Shown in pieces: positions 27,753-36,713 of a stretch of 64,000 nt of DNA. The notes under the pieces are model-generated. The model was not told the origin of the DNA. It made no database searches and was given only the letters and a program-made list of their open reading frames with translations. Origin of the DNA: Janthinobacterium sp. (GTDB taxonomy: Bacteria; Pseudomonadota; Gammaproteobacteria; Burkholderiales; Chitinibacteraceae); the NCBI GenBank assembly GCA_025360045.1, contig JANYCY010000003.1:1-64000 (forward strand). The letters run 5' to 3'. How positions within the stretch are numbered: the first letter of the stretch is position 1; each line of letters starts with the position of its first letter. The translations under genes and the position numbers were made by a program.

Positions 27753-29069
27753 TCAGTTGCGTAGTTGCTTAATAAATACTTTCGATCTTCTTTGATAATT
27801 GTAAAGCTGTTTTCTTTCAATCGGTAAGGCATCGACCGTCGCTAAGGCAAAGCCTCGCTCTACAAACCAATGTGCGGTGCGAGTTGTCAGCACAAATAAT
27901 TCACGCACCCCTAAGCTTCTGGCGTGCTGCTCAATATGCTTAAGCAATTGCTCGCCACGATTGGCATCACGATAGTCGGGATGAATCACCAAACAAGCCA
28001 TTTCTGCCATATGGCTTTTGGGGAAGGGATACATGGCCACACAGCCGACAATTTTGCTATCGTGCTCTAATACGGAATAACGATGAATTTCACGCTCGAG
28101 TAATTCCCGCCCGCGCTTCACCAAAACCCCATCGTCTTCCAGTGGCTCGATCAGCGCCAATACGCCCCCGACATCATCAATCGTGGCTTCACGCATGGTT
28201 TCTAGCGAATCACGCGAAACCATGGTGCCTATCCCATCGTGGGTAAATAGCTCTTTGAGCAAGGCCCCATCGACATGATGGCTGACTAAATGAGCCCGTG
28301 CCACGCCATTTCTGACGGCTTTGATGGCGCATGGCAAATACAGGCGGATGTCTTCATGCGGATGGGGGTGGCTGCTGAGGAGCTGCTCAGCTTGCAGGGC
28401 GGTCAGCTCGGTTAATAGCTGACCTGCTAGATCTTCCACGCCCTGTTGGCCTAATAAAAAGATCAGCTTATCGGCACGTAAAGCAATGGCGGCACTGGTG
28501 GCGACGTCTTCGAGCGGCACATTAAAGACTTCGCCGGTTGGGGAGTAGCCCAGCGTGGAGAGTAAGACTAGCTCGCCATCATCTAGGCGATAGCGGATCG
28601 CCGTGGTATCGACCTTGCGTACTTCGCCGGTATACATCAGATCTAAGCCATCACGAATGCCCATAGGCTGAGCCGTAATAAAATTACCCGCAGAAACACG
28701 GATATCGGCATTGGCCATGGGCGAGTTGGCTAAGCCCATCGATAACCATGATTCGATTTCAACTCTGACTTGTCCTACGGCCTGAATGACGCATTCCAAG
28801 GTTTGAGCGTCGGTTACACGTAAGCCGTGATGGTAGCGCGTTTCTAAGCCACGCTCATTGGTGCGGGCTTCAATTTGTGGCCGCGCACCATGCACCACCA
28901 CTAAGCGTACGCCTAGGCTGGTCAGCAAATTGATGTCATGGGTAATGGTGGCAAATTTGCCATCTCGAACCACTTCACCACCTAAGGCAATGACAAAAGT
29001 GCGATCACGAAAGGCGTGAATATAAGGGGCGGCCAGGCGAAATGACTGGACGAACTCATCGGCTTGCAT
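27753..29069 (-). CDS. argA: N-acetylglutamate synthase
   Basis: 438 residues. The N-terminal half is an amino-acid-kinase-like domain (FVIALGGEVVRDGKF, VVVHGARPQIEAR) and the C-terminal half a GNAT acetyltransferase (ACLVIHPDYRDANRGEQLLK). This is the classic ArgA architecture: acetyl-CoA plus glutamate gives N-acetylglutamate, the first step of arginine synthesis, with the kinase-like domain binding arginine as feedback inhibitor. The ATG at 29069 has TAGGAA upstream. Divergent from pagL. Confidence 0.94.
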   Translation of the reverse strand: MQADEFVQSFRLAAPYIHAFRDRTFVIALGGEVVRDGKFATITHDINLLTSLGVRLVVVHGARPQIEARTNERGLETRYHHGLRVTDAQTLECVIQAVGQVRVEIESWLSMGLANSPMANADIRVSAGNFITAQPMGIRDGLDLMYTGEVRKVDTTAIRYRLDDGELVLLSTLGYSPTGEVFNVPLEDVATSAAIALRADKLIFLLGQQGVEDLAGQLLTELTALQAEQLLSSHPHPHEDIRLYLPCAIKAVRNGVARAHLVSHHVDGALLKELFTHDGIGTMVSRDSLETMREATIDDVGGVLALIEPLEDDGVLVKRGRELLEREIHRYSVLEHDSKIVGCVAMYPFPKSHMAEMACLVIHPDYRDANRGEQLLKHIEQHARSLGVRELFVLTTRTAHWFVERGFALATVDALPIERKQLYNYQRRSKVFIKQLRN

Positions 29070-29224
29070 GGTATTCCTAAAAAGTGATGTGCTTTGCACG
29101 GAGCTTCTTAAATCCCGTATGAGGGAAAAGCGTTTAATTTCTTCTGAGGATAACGTCAGCTAGAAAAATATAAAAGGATTGCTGTGTCTATATTGTAAAG
29201 ACGTCACCGATAAGGAGCCTCACC

Positions 29225-29767
29225 ATGCTGACATTCATCTTCCGGCTTTGCTCAATGTGCATTTTGCTAGTGGCATCGAGTGCGGATGCATATGAGTGGC
29301 AAATTAGTGCAGGGCAAGGCATACAGCCCCATCATGTTGAAAGACATCAGTTGTTTCGAGTGGCATGGCGCACGGATTTGCCTTGGGCGTGGTATGAAAC
29401 CAAAGCGGGCAGATTAAGCACAGGCTTGGATGCGGGCGCAGGATTTTGGCATGGTGATGATCGTGTGACAGGTGAATTATTTATTACACCTGAGTTACGC
29501 TATGAATGGGCTCCTCTTGAAGAGGGGCTGCAATTGTTTGTGGAAGCAGGCGTGGGAGTGCATGTGTTTTCCCGCACCGATTACGCAAAGCGGGGCCCAT
29601 TTAGTACCGCATTACAATTTGGCGAGCAATTCGGGGCAGGCATGCGTTTTGGCGATCAAATGACGCAAGATTTAACCCTGTTTTACCAGCATCATTCCAA
29701 TGCCGATATCAAAACACCGAATTACGGGGCAGATTTTATTGTGCTGAGGTATGGATTTAAGATGTAG
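29225..29767 (+). CDS. pagL: Lipid A 3-O-deacylase, PagL family
   Basis: 180 residues with a signal peptide (cleavage near ASSADA-YEW). Outer-membrane beta-barrel pattern with a C-terminal phenylalanine-containing strand. The catalytic motif is YQHHSNADIKTPNYG, giving His156 and Ser158 in the HxSNA pattern of PagL. It removes the 3-O acyl chain of lipid A in the outer membrane and so modifies immune recognition and membrane properties. A good ribosome site (AAGGAG) precedes the ATG. Confidence 0.85.
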   Translation: MLTFIFRLCSMCILLVASSADAYEWQISAGQGIQPHHVERHQLFRVAWRTDLPWAWYETKAGRLSTGLDAGAGFWHGDDRVTGELFITPELRYEWAPLEEGLQLFVEAGVGVHVFSRTDYAKRGPFSTALQFGEQFGAGMRFGDQMTQDLTLFYQHHSNADIKTPNYGADFIVLRYGFKM

Positions 29768-29806
29768 GAAGGTGGGGCTTCGCTGGCTAGGGCCTACTCG
29801 AAGTGC

Positions 29807-29919
29807 GTAGGGCGTACTCGAAGCGAAGCGCAGTACGCCGTTTTGTTCGTGGCTTGGCGTACTGCGCTCTCGCTGAGCGACAAAAAACTGTCGCACGCGG
29901 AGCTTCGAGTACGCCCTAC
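29807..29919. repeat. Palindromic repeat GTAGGGCGTACTCGAAGC
   Basis: A perfect 18-bp inverted repeat (29807-29824 and 29902-29919) encloses a second inverted pair around CAGTACGCC and GGCGTACTG. It lies between the converging pagL and sugar-transferase genes and ends six bases before the latter's stop. Confidence 0.65.
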
Positions 29920-29924
29920 CTTAT

Positions 29925-31379
29925 TTAATAAGCCCCGCGCCCAGTTGCCACGGTTTTGATTGTTTTGCAGACAATCGCCACGTCGTACCAAAGATTCCAG
30001 TTTTTTACATACCAAGCATCCAGCGCCACGCGTTCGGCGTATGTGGTGTCGTTGCGACCCGATACTTGCCATAGGCCGGTTAGGCCGGGGCGTGCTTCCA
30101 GATAGAAATCCACATGATCGCCATAGCGCTCCAACTCGGCGGTGATAATAGGGCGAGGGCCGACTAGGCTCATTTCGCCCTTGATGACATTCCATAGCTG
30201 CGGGATTTCATCGAGGCTGGTTTTTCTTAAAAACTCGCCTATCGGTGTGATGCGCGGATCATTTTTAAGCTTAAAGTCCTTATCCCACTCGGCACGGGCC
30301 TCGCTACTGCTGGCGAGCAGTTTTTCCAGCACTTCTTGGCTGTTGGAAACCATGGTGCGAAATTTCCAGCACTTAAACGGTTTGCCGTTAATGCCTACGC
30401 GCACATGGCCAAAAAAGATACTGCCGGGGCCACCCTGGCGTTTAATTTGCAATGCCACATAGGCAAGTAAGGGTGAAAGCAGCAGCAGCCCCACGCTGGC
30501 ACCAAATAAATCGAAAGCGCGTTTTAAAGTAGTCAGCGATTTAACGGATAGATTATTACGCACGCGCAGCAGCAGCACTTCATGGCTAAAGAAGTGGTGC
30601 GGCACCACGCCAAACAGCGGCAAGCCAGCAATCGGCGGGATGATATGCATATCTTTATATTTAAGCGACAGCAGCTCGATTTGCGGGCCAAGACGGCGCA
30701 GCTCGTCTTCATCTACCGCCACTACAACGTGTGGCCTGCCGTTATTATCCAGCCATGAAATGAGTCCGGTTTCATCAAGCTGCACTACAGGGCGTGTTTG
30801 TCCGTCGATAGTTAAAGTGGCGGGATCATTTTTATTGATGGATAAAAAAGCCTGCACTTCAAAACCCAGCTGGCGTTCGCTATGCATGGCACGGCAGGCA
30901 TCGATGGCATTGCTGCTGGCCCCGATAATCACCGTAGGCAGCTGCCACAGCGTTTTAGACAGCAGCCAGTTTTTCATTTGCGAGCGTAAAAATGGCAAGA
31001 GCAACAGCGCCAAGCTCCAAGACATTGGCCATAAAAAACGCGATACCGTGAATTTACCCAGTAGTACTAACATACCGTTTAATAATGCCGCTAAGAGTAG
31101 GGCGCGCAGGATTTCCAGTAGCTCATCCCAAAACGGTAGGCGCAGGCTGTAATGGCCTCTCCACCAAAAGTTGCCCACGGTGAGTACGGCCAAAAACAGA
31201 AAGGCGGTACTTTGTTGCGAGCCTTCCCACCACCACCAAGCGGCAAAATCGCCACCAATTCTTTGATGGCGGAAAAAACTCAGCATGGCCAGCGCCACGC
31301 AAAAAGACGCGGTGAGCGCAGCAAAATCGGCCAGCGCCAATAAAGGCTTGGCCCTTTCGGCTTGTAAATGCTTATTCAT
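29925..31379 (-). CDS. Polyprenyl-phosphate sugar phosphotransferase (WbaP/WcaJ type)
   Basis: 484 residues. The N-terminal half has four or more transmembrane segments and a CoA-binding-like region (TVIIGASSNAIDACRAM). The C-terminal bacterial sugar-transferase domain shows KRAFDLFGASVGLLLLSPLL, FKCWKFRTM, LRKTSLDEIPQLWNVIKGEM and SLVGPRP. It transfers a hexose-1-phosphate to undecaprenyl phosphate and so starts exopolysaccharide or capsule repeat-unit synthesis. Three glycosyltransferases lie upstream on the same strand. Confidence 0.9.
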   Translation of the reverse strand: MNKHLQAERAKPLLALADFAALTASFCVALAMLSFFRHQRIGGDFAAWWWWEGSQQSTAFLFLAVLTVGNFWWRGHYSLRLPFWDELLEILRALLLAALLNGMLVLLGKFTVSRFLWPMSWSLALLLLPFLRSQMKNWLLSKTLWQLPTVIIGASSNAIDACRAMHSERQLGFEVQAFLSINKNDPATLTIDGQTRPVVQLDETGLISWLDNNGRPHVVVAVDEDELRRLGPQIELLSLKYKDMHIIPPIAGLPLFGVVPHHFFSHEVLLLRVRNNLSVKSLTTLKRAFDLFGASVGLLLLSPLLAYVALQIKRQGGPGSIFFGHVRVGINGKPFKCWKFRTMVSNSQEVLEKLLASSSEARAEWDKDFKLKNDPRITPIGEFLRKTSLDEIPQLWNVIKGEMSLVGPRPIITAELERYGDHVDFYLEARPGLTGLWQVSGRNDTTYAERVALDAWYVKNWNLWYDVAIVCKTIKTVATGRGAY

Positions 31380-31463
31380 TTTACTTCCTGATTTTCAAGC
31401 AAAAGATCGGTAGAACAGAGGACGGGTAACACCCAATTCTATTAACTTAAGAGAAACGGTATT

Positions 31464-31533
31464 CGTAGGGCGGGTGCAACCCGCCGTTTTTCGGATTTCA
31501 TCGTAAAGCTCGGCGGGTTGCACCCGCCCTACG
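31464..31533. repeat. R2 palindromic repeat copy overlapping a stop codon
   Basis: A perfect 23-bp inverted repeat (31464-31486 and 31511-31533) with the CGTAGGGCGGGTG core. The left flank CTATTAACTTAAGAG resembles that of the copies at 4572 and 47395. The right arm contains the TAG stop (31531-31529) of the glycosyltransferase gene. Confidence 0.75.
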
Positions 31534-32632
31534 ATATCCCATAAGCTTTATAAAGACTCGCCATCATCTTATCCAGCGAGTAATTCGTTTCAGCAAACTG
31601 CCTTGCCTGCGCACCCAATTTCTGGCGGGTGCTAAGGTCTTCGATCAGCGTATGCAGATGTTTTACAAAGTCGCTGCTGTTTTCGCACAGATAACCATTT
31701 TCGCCATCGATCACTAAATCTTTATTCCCCACCACATTGGTTGCCAATACCGGCAGGCCAGCGGCCATGGCTTCGATCACGGCGACGGGCAGGCCTTCCC
31801 AGCGTGAGGTCTGGATATAAATATCTAGGTTTGCCAGCTGCTCTAAAGCTTGGCTGCGATCTACCCAGCCGCTGAGTTTTACATTGGCGTTTTTCAGATT
31901 TTTTTCTGAAGCGATATCACCGCCGCCTATCCACACAAACTCGATGCCGGGCTGGGCCATTTGGCTGGCGATGGCCGCAAATAGCTCGGGGTTGCGGGCA
32001 AGGGTGACTCGGCCTACGGTGCCGATACGCACGATATCTTGATTGCCCTGAGCGGGGTGGATCGCCGCCAGATCGACCGCGTTATTCACCACCACCACAT
32101 TGCTGCTGAGATGGCGGCGGATTTCTGCGCCTTCGGAAGGAGAGCAGGCGATAAAGGTGGTCGAGATTTCTGAGAGTATTTTTTCTACCGTCAGGAAAAT
32201 GGTATTTTTTAATCGCCCTTCAGCCCGTTGCAAAAACGATAAACCATGCGGCGAGAAAAACCATTTCGGTGCAGATTTTCCGCGAATAAATAAGCTCACA
32301 ATTCGCCCCAGCGCACCGGCCTTGGATGAATGCATATGCACCACTTCGGGCTTTAATTCACGCAGCCAATGGTAAAGCGCCCGGCCCGCACGCCAGTCGG
32401 CGGCTGGGTTAATGGCGCGCACCATAGGCAACTGAATAAAGCGGATGGCATCAGCAAACAGCGAGCGCCAGTTATCCGGCGTTTCTTCTCTTACCGAATG
32501 AATAATGGTGACGCTATGGCCGTCTTTGGCCTGCGCATTGGCCATTGCCGACACCATAGACAGCGTGCCAGCGCCAAAGGCCTCAACAATATGCACAATT
32601 TTAGCGGCGCGTTTTATGGGAATTAGGCTCAT
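31529..32632 (-). CDS. Glycosyltransferase family 4
   Basis: 367 residues of GT-B fold. The N-terminus KIVHIVEAFGAGTLSMV and the C-terminal donor-binding segment SRWEGLPVAVIEAMAAGLPV with its EAMAAG motif are typical of GT4. It adds a sugar to the lipid-linked repeat unit at the membrane. Its start overlaps the end of the upstream GT2 gene by 4 bp, and its stop lies inside the R2 repeat, so the last residues may be repeat-derived. Confidence 0.88.
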   Translation of the reverse strand: MSLIPIKRAAKIVHIVEAFGAGTLSMVSAMANAQAKDGHSVTIIHSVREETPDNWRSLFADAIRFIQLPMVRAINPAADWRAGRALYHWLRELKPEVVHMHSSKAGALGRIVSLFIRGKSAPKWFFSPHGLSFLQRAEGRLKNTIFLTVEKILSEISTTFIACSPSEGAEIRRHLSSNVVVVNNAVDLAAIHPAQGNQDIVRIGTVGRVTLARNPELFAAIASQMAQPGIEFVWIGGGDIASEKNLKNANVKLSGWVDRSQALEQLANLDIYIQTSRWEGLPVAVIEAMAAGLPVLATNVVGNKDLVIDGENGYLCENSSDFVKHLHTLIEDLSTRQKLGAQARQFAETNYSLDKMMASLYKAYGIS

Positions 32633-33435
32633 GCTTTTTGGGCTCTTAATTTGGATTTGAGCTTAAACACCAGAGAGTAGGGCAGCAAGAGTAAGAGTTG
32701 TGTTCTGGCCATGCCGATCAGGGCGGCAAGGCGGCCATCGCTGTATTTTTTTTGCACGGCCAAGCGGGATTTGAGCTGCTGGCGGCGTTTACTCAGCGAA
32801 ATGCCGCTAGGGTCTAGCTCGTAGCGGATCAGCACATCGGGCAGGTTGGCTACTTTAAACTGGCGGGTGAATTCACTAAACAGCGCATAGTCTTCGGCGG
32901 CAGGCATATCCAGCGGATAGGGGCCGGTGCTCGCCAAAGCCGCGCTTCTGAACATCACCGCCGGATGAATAAAGGCCGAGTTATTACGCATGGCGTGGCG
33001 AATCGCCGCGTGCTCGCTTGGATGGCGCAGCACAAATTGCTCGGCACCTGCTTGATTAACAAAGCTGGCCGCGCCGCCAACCAGCATCACATCGGGGTGC
33101 TGATCTAAAAAAGCGACTTGCTTGGCGAGGCGGTCGGATAGGTTTTCATCGCCACAATCTAAGCGGGCAATTAGCTCGTAGCCGCGGGAGGTAATCCACG
33201 TTAGGCCAGAATTAAGCGCATGTTCAATACCACGATTGGCCGGTAAGTTTAAAAACCGCAGCTCGCCCTGAGCCTTAAACGCATTTCTGGCCACCGTATG
33301 ATCAATCGGCGCACGCGTGCTGCCATCGTCCACCACCAGTACATCACATTGCTCGTTGGGGCCGATGGAGGCTAAAGACTTAATCAGCCCAGCAGGATTA
33401 TTAAAATGCGGTATCAGTAAAATAAGGCGTGTCAT
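32629..33435 (-). CDS. Glycosyltransferase family 2 (first of two paralogues)
   Basis: 268 residues of GT-A fold. LILLIPHFNNPAGLIKSLAS opens the nucleotide-binding region, VLVVDDGS is followed by the metal-binding region YELIARLDCGDEN, and there is a membrane-proximal C-terminus. It is about the same length as, and clearly similar to, the product of 33674-34480 (FNNPQGLAASLASVG, YIARLDCDDLC), so the pair arose by tandem duplication. Note that the usual DDD/DXD region reads LDCGDE here against LDCDDL in the paralogue. Translationally coupled to the GT4 gene. Confidence 0.85.
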   Translation of the reverse strand: MTRLILLIPHFNNPAGLIKSLASIGPNEQCDVLVVDDGSTRAPIDHTVARNAFKAQGELRFLNLPANRGIEHALNSGLTWITSRGYELIARLDCGDENLSDRLAKQVAFLDQHPDVMLVGGAASFVNQAGAEQFVLRHPSEHAAIRHAMRNNSAFIHPAVMFRSAALASTGPYPLDMPAAEDYALFSEFTRQFKVANLPDVLIRYELDPSGISLSKRRQQLKSRLAVQKKYSDGRLAALIGMARTQLLLLLPYSLVFKLKSKLRAQKA

Positions 33436-33502
33436 GTGTGCTTCTGTTTTTGCGAGTGCAGCATCGCGTTTAAATTAACAATTATAGGGCGGGTGAAACT
33501 TG

Positions 33503-33660
33503 CTAAATCCCCCCAGCCCCCCTTTTACAAAGGGGGGGAACTGGTACATCAAACTAATGCAGATACTAATGCCCCGCGGGGAGGGGGCGCTTTGGCCATT
33601 TAGCGCAGTATTAACGCTGTAGCTTCCCCCTTTGTAAAAGGGGGATTGAGGGGGATTTGC
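33503..33660. repeat. CCCCCTTT / AAAGGGGG dispersed repeat (family R5), inverted pair
   Basis: AAATCCCCCCAGCC and TTTTACAAAGGGGG on the left are mirrored by CCCCCTTTGTAAAAGGG and GGATTGAGGGGGATTTG on the right. Related copies occur at 53915-54175. It fills the 238-bp gap between the two GT2 genes. Confidence 0.65.
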
Positions 33661-33673
33661 TTGGTGTTTTTTA

Positions 33674-34480
33674 TCAATCCCACTTTCCCATTCCCAGCAG
33701 GCGTTTTATTTTACGGGTGAAGCTGACCGGCAGGGCGAAGGATAGGCTGGCTTTGCTGATTTTTATGCAGGATCGTGGCGAGTAATCAAAGTAGCGCCAT
33801 AGCAGCTTGATCCGCATCGCTTGTTGCTGGCGGCGGCGGCTCATGGAAATACCTGCGTCGTTGTACTCGCTGCGGGTGAGTACCTCGGACAGATTGGCCG
33901 TTTGATAACGCGCCACAAAGCGCCAGAAATAAGCAAAGTCTTCCGCTGCTTTACAGTCTGTCGGGTAAAGCCCCAGCTCTTTTACACCTGCTGCCCTAAA
34001 TATCACTGTGGGATGAGTAAAGGCATTGTCGTCGTGCATTTGCCGCACAATTTCATTATGCGTCTGCGGCTGATTAATCGTAAAACGATCGCCGCTGGCA
34101 TCAAAAAACGTCACCGCGCTGCCTAATAAATACACATCTGGATGGCTGTCTAAAAAAGCCACCTGTTTGGTAAAGCGGTCCGGTGCACACAAGTCATCGC
34201 AGTCTAAGCGGGCAATATACTCATAGCCCGCTTCAAGAATCGCCTGCAGGCCGGTATTGAGCGCATGCTCTATGCCCTGATTTTGCGGCAAATAAATAAA
34301 GTGCAACTCGCCATCCGCCTGCCAGGCTTTTGCACAAGCCGCCTCATCGACGCGCTGCCTGCTACTGCCATCATCCACAATAAAAGCATCAATTTGCTCG
34401 TGCTTACCCACAGACGCCAAAGACGCAGCAAGGCCCTGTGGATTATTAAAGTGAGGAATAAGTAAGGCCGTGCGGTTCAT
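33674..34480 (-). CDS. Glycosyltransferase family 2 (second paralogue)
   Basis: 268 residues. LLIPHFNNPQGLAASL, AFIVDDGSS, YIARLDCDDLC with an intact acidic DDL motif, and DDNAFTHPTVIFRA. It probably adds another sugar to the same polysaccharide. An R5 repeat pair separates it from the first paralogue, so they are not directly coupled. The C-terminus is basic (KIKRLLGMGKWD). Confidence 0.85.
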   Translation of the reverse strand: MNRTALLIPHFNNPQGLAASLASVGKHEQIDAFIVDDGSSRQRVDEAACAKAWQADGELHFIYLPQNQGIEHALNTGLQAILEAGYEYIARLDCDDLCAPDRFTKQVAFLDSHPDVYLLGSAVTFFDASGDRFTINQPQTHNEIVRQMHDDNAFTHPTVIFRAAGVKELGLYPTDCKAAEDFAYFWRFVARYQTANLSEVLTRSEYNDAGISMSRRRQQQAMRIKLLWRYFDYSPRSCIKISKASLSFALPVSFTRKIKRLLGMGKWD

Positions 34481-34563
34481 CGAAGCGCTTTGTGCAAAGG
34501 AAGGCCGCTATTTTAACGGGTTTTGTAGCTTAGCGTGCTGAGGTGAAATGTAAATTGGGCGGA

Positions 34564-35019
34564 TTACTTCGCCTGAACAGGGCGATCCCCCAACAAAAAC
34601 CGTGGCCCCGATCCCAAGTGGCGGGCTTGGTCGTCGCTGTTATACAGGCTGCATTTTTGTAGTGATAAACAGCCACAGCCTATGCATGAATCCAATTGCG
34701 TTTGCAGTGCGCATAGCGCGTCTATTTTTGCTTGCAGCATGGGCCGCCAAGATTGCGATAGCTGCGCCCAGTCCTCGAGCGAAGGTGTTCTTTGCTGCGG
34801 TAATGAGGCCAACGCGGCGGCTATTTCTTCAAGGCTAAGGCCCACATTTTGCGCAACGCGGATAAAGGCCACTCTGCGTAGCACTTCTCTTGGAAATTGC
34901 CGGATTTGCCCACTGCTGCGCACGCTGCTGATTAAGCCTTTGCTTTCATAAAACCGTAGCGCGCTGGCTTTTACGCCAGAGCGTTGGGCCAGAGTGCCGA
35001 TCGAAATCAGAGTTGTCAT
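34564..35019 (-). CDS. soxR: SoxR, redox-sensing MerR-family activator
   Basis: 151 residues. MerR helix-turn-helix (SIGTLAQRSGVKASALRFYE), a dimerisation helix and a C-terminal iron-sulfur site CIGCGCLSLQKC with cysteines at 112, 115, 117 and 123. This is the spacing of SoxR's [2Fe-2S] cluster. The oxidised cluster activates transcription in response to redox-cycling agents. The usual partner soxS is absent, as in most non-enteric bacteria. The gene is divergent from a VOC protein, whose promoter has the overlong spacer expected for SoxR control. Confidence 0.92.
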   Translation of the reverse strand: MTTLISIGTLAQRSGVKASALRFYESKGLISSVRSSGQIRQFPREVLRRVAFIRVAQNVGLSLEEIAAALASLPQQRTPSLEDWAQLSQSWRPMLQAKIDALCALQTQLDSCIGCGCLSLQKCSLYNSDDQARHLGSGPRFLLGDRPVQAK

Positions 35020-35040
35020 TTAAAAAGCTCCAAAACTTGC

Positions 35041-35071
35041 TTGACTTAAAGTTTACTTTAACTTGCATAGT
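35041..35071 (+). promoter_or_regulatory. SoxR-type promoter with 19-bp spacer and palindromic box
   Basis: A -35 TTGACT (35041-35046) and a -10 CATAGT (35066-35071) are 19 bp apart, longer than the usual 17. The spacer holds the palindrome TTAAAGTTTACTTTAA (35046-35061). MerR-family activators untwist such promoters. It drives the VOC gene and lies 22 bp from the soxR start, so autoregulation is plausible. Confidence 0.6.
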
Positions 35072-35104
35072 TACATGGCATTTAAATCTTATGGAGTGGC
35101 AAAC

Positions 35105-35560
35105 ATGAAACAAGCGCATCTAGAGCATGCAAATATCACGGTGAGCGATCTGGACCGGGCCGTGCATTTTATACAAACGGCAATTCCGCACTGGAAAATC
35201 CGCGGCAGGGGCAAGATGGATTGGTTTGGAGCGGAAATCGATTGGCTGCATATCGGCGATGATTTTGCCTATATCGCCCTGCAAAGTGGTGGAATAGGGG
35301 AAGCGCCGGGGTGGAAAACACATCTGGTCGGCGTGAAGCATCTTGGCTTTGTCGTGCCGTCTTTAAAAGAAACCATGCAACGTTTAGAAAGTGCGGGCTT
35401 TATGCTGGATCACGCAGGAGGGAGTGATCAGTATCGGGATAGTGCGTATTTTATGCTTGGGGAAGATATTCAGTTTGAGTTTGTTGAATATACCTCCCAA
35501 CTGCCAGAGCAGCGTAATGGCTATACAAGCACTAGCGCTGATGCGATGAAGGTGAGCTAA
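35105..35560 (+). CDS. VOC-family (glyoxalase/dioxygenase-fold) protein
   Basis: 151 residues. The N-terminal LEHANITVSDLDRAVHFIQT and the later VKHLGFVVPSLKETMQRLES are the paired strands of the VOC fold. Possible metal ligands include the histidine in LEHANI and glutamates near QFEFVEYT. The substrate is unknown. The ATG at 35105 has GGAG eight bases upstream; an earlier in-frame TTG (35063) lies within the promoter. Likely a SoxR-controlled gene that handles a redox-active or toxic small molecule. Confidence 0.8.
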   Translation: MKQAHLEHANITVSDLDRAVHFIQTAIPHWKIRGRGKMDWFGAEIDWLHIGDDFAYIALQSGGIGEAPGWKTHLVGVKHLGFVVPSLKETMQRLESAGFMLDHAGGSDQYRDSAYFMLGEDIQFEFVEYTSQLPEQRNGYTSTSADAMKVS

Positions 35561-35639
35561 GCTTGCCAGCTTAGCCTTGAAGCTCACTTCAGGGCTAAGT
35601 TGGTCAAGCAAGCTTTGCGAATGGTGATAACTGTTAGCC

Positions 35640-36497
35640 TTACAACTCGCCCAATCTCCCCGCCCTAAAATCAGCCACTGCTTGCGAAATTTCTGCCTGA
35701 GAGTTCATCACAAAAGGGCCATATTGCACGATGGGCTCTTTGAGCGGCTTGCCAGCGAACAGCAGCACGCGGCTGGCGGCGGGGCTTTTGATGCGGATGC
35801 CGTCGCTGCTCTCTTCATTGGCAAAAATGGCCAGTTGCTCGCTGGCTACCGCTGTGCCTTCAATCTCCACATCGCCGCGATAAACATAGATAAAGGCATT
35901 GTGCCCGGCAGGGATAGCCTGGGTAAATTCGCTGCCTGCAGGCAGATGCACATCTAAATACAGCGCCTGGGTGGTGGCTTTTTCCACGAGGCCTTTGGTG
36001 CCGTGGCTTTGGCCTGCGATCACATGTACGGCCACACCGGCGTCTGTTACTACGCTGGGCACGGTTTTAAAATCCCGATACCAAGGCGCGCTCATTTTGT
36101 CTTTTGCGGGCAGGTTTAGCCATAGCTGAAAGCCTTCCATTCTGCCGTTTTCTTGCTCGGGCATTTCGGAGTGCACCACGCCGCTGGCGGCGCTCATCCA
36201 TTGTACACCACCGTTTTCCAGTAGGCCTTCGTGGCCCGCGCTGTCTTTGTGGCGCATTTTGCCCGCAATCATATAGGTGACGGTTTCAAAGCCTCGGTGT
36301 GGGTGCTCTGGAAAGCCAGCTAAATAATCTTGCGGATCGTCGCTTTTAAAGGCGTCGAGCATTAAAAAGGGGTCGAGCCTTTGTTGTAAAGACTGGGTGA
36401 GTGCACGGTTAATTTTGACCCCCGCACCTTCCATCACTGGGCGACCCTGTACTTTTCTTTCTAAAGCGCGTGGACGAGTTACAAGTTCGGTGTTCAT
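35640..36497 (-). CDS. Pirin-family protein
   Basis: 285 residues from the ATG at 36497, which has GGAGAT upstream. The pirin N-terminal cupin contains FPEHPHRGFETVTYMIAGKM and HKDSAGH, giving the histidines and glutamate that bind metal, and the C-terminal cupin ends in FVMNSQAEI. Bacterial pirins include quercetinases and regulators of pyruvate metabolism; the role here is not fixed. Confidence 0.88.
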   Translation of the reverse strand: MNTELVTRPRALERKVQGRPVMEGAGVKINRALTQSLQQRLDPFLMLDAFKSDDPQDYLAGFPEHPHRGFETVTYMIAGKMRHKDSAGHEGLLENGGVQWMSAASGVVHSEMPEQENGRMEGFQLWLNLPAKDKMSAPWYRDFKTVPSVVTDAGVAVHVIAGQSHGTKGLVEKATTQALYLDVHLPAGSEFTQAIPAGHNAFIYVYRGDVEIEGTAVASEQLAIFANEESSDGIRIKSPAASRVLLFAGKPLKEPIVQYGPFVMNSQAEISQAVADFRAGRLGEL

Positions 36498-36544
36498 GGT
36501 GTATCTCCATTGATTAACTGTGCAAACAGAACTGCAATCTAAAC

Positions 36545-36705
36545 CCAAATCTTTAACCACGGAGGACACAGAGAACACGGAGTTAAAAATAAAAACGGAG
36601 AAAAAATATAAAAAGCCCAGACAGGTCATTTAAATATATTGGCTGGATAAATTTTTTTGGTTTTCTCCGTGCTCTCTGTGGTTCAAGGTTTGGGTTTTGA
36701 AGTTA
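36545..36705. repeat. R3 repeat pair (CCACGGAGGACACAGAG / CTCTCTGTGGTTCAAGG)
   Basis: Inverted copies of the ACACAGAGAACACGGAG sequence and its complement flank a short AT-rich spacer. It fills the 216-bp gap between pirin and azoR. Related to 21436, 24538 and 54195. Confidence 0.6.
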
Positions 36706-36713
36706 GCTTTGCC

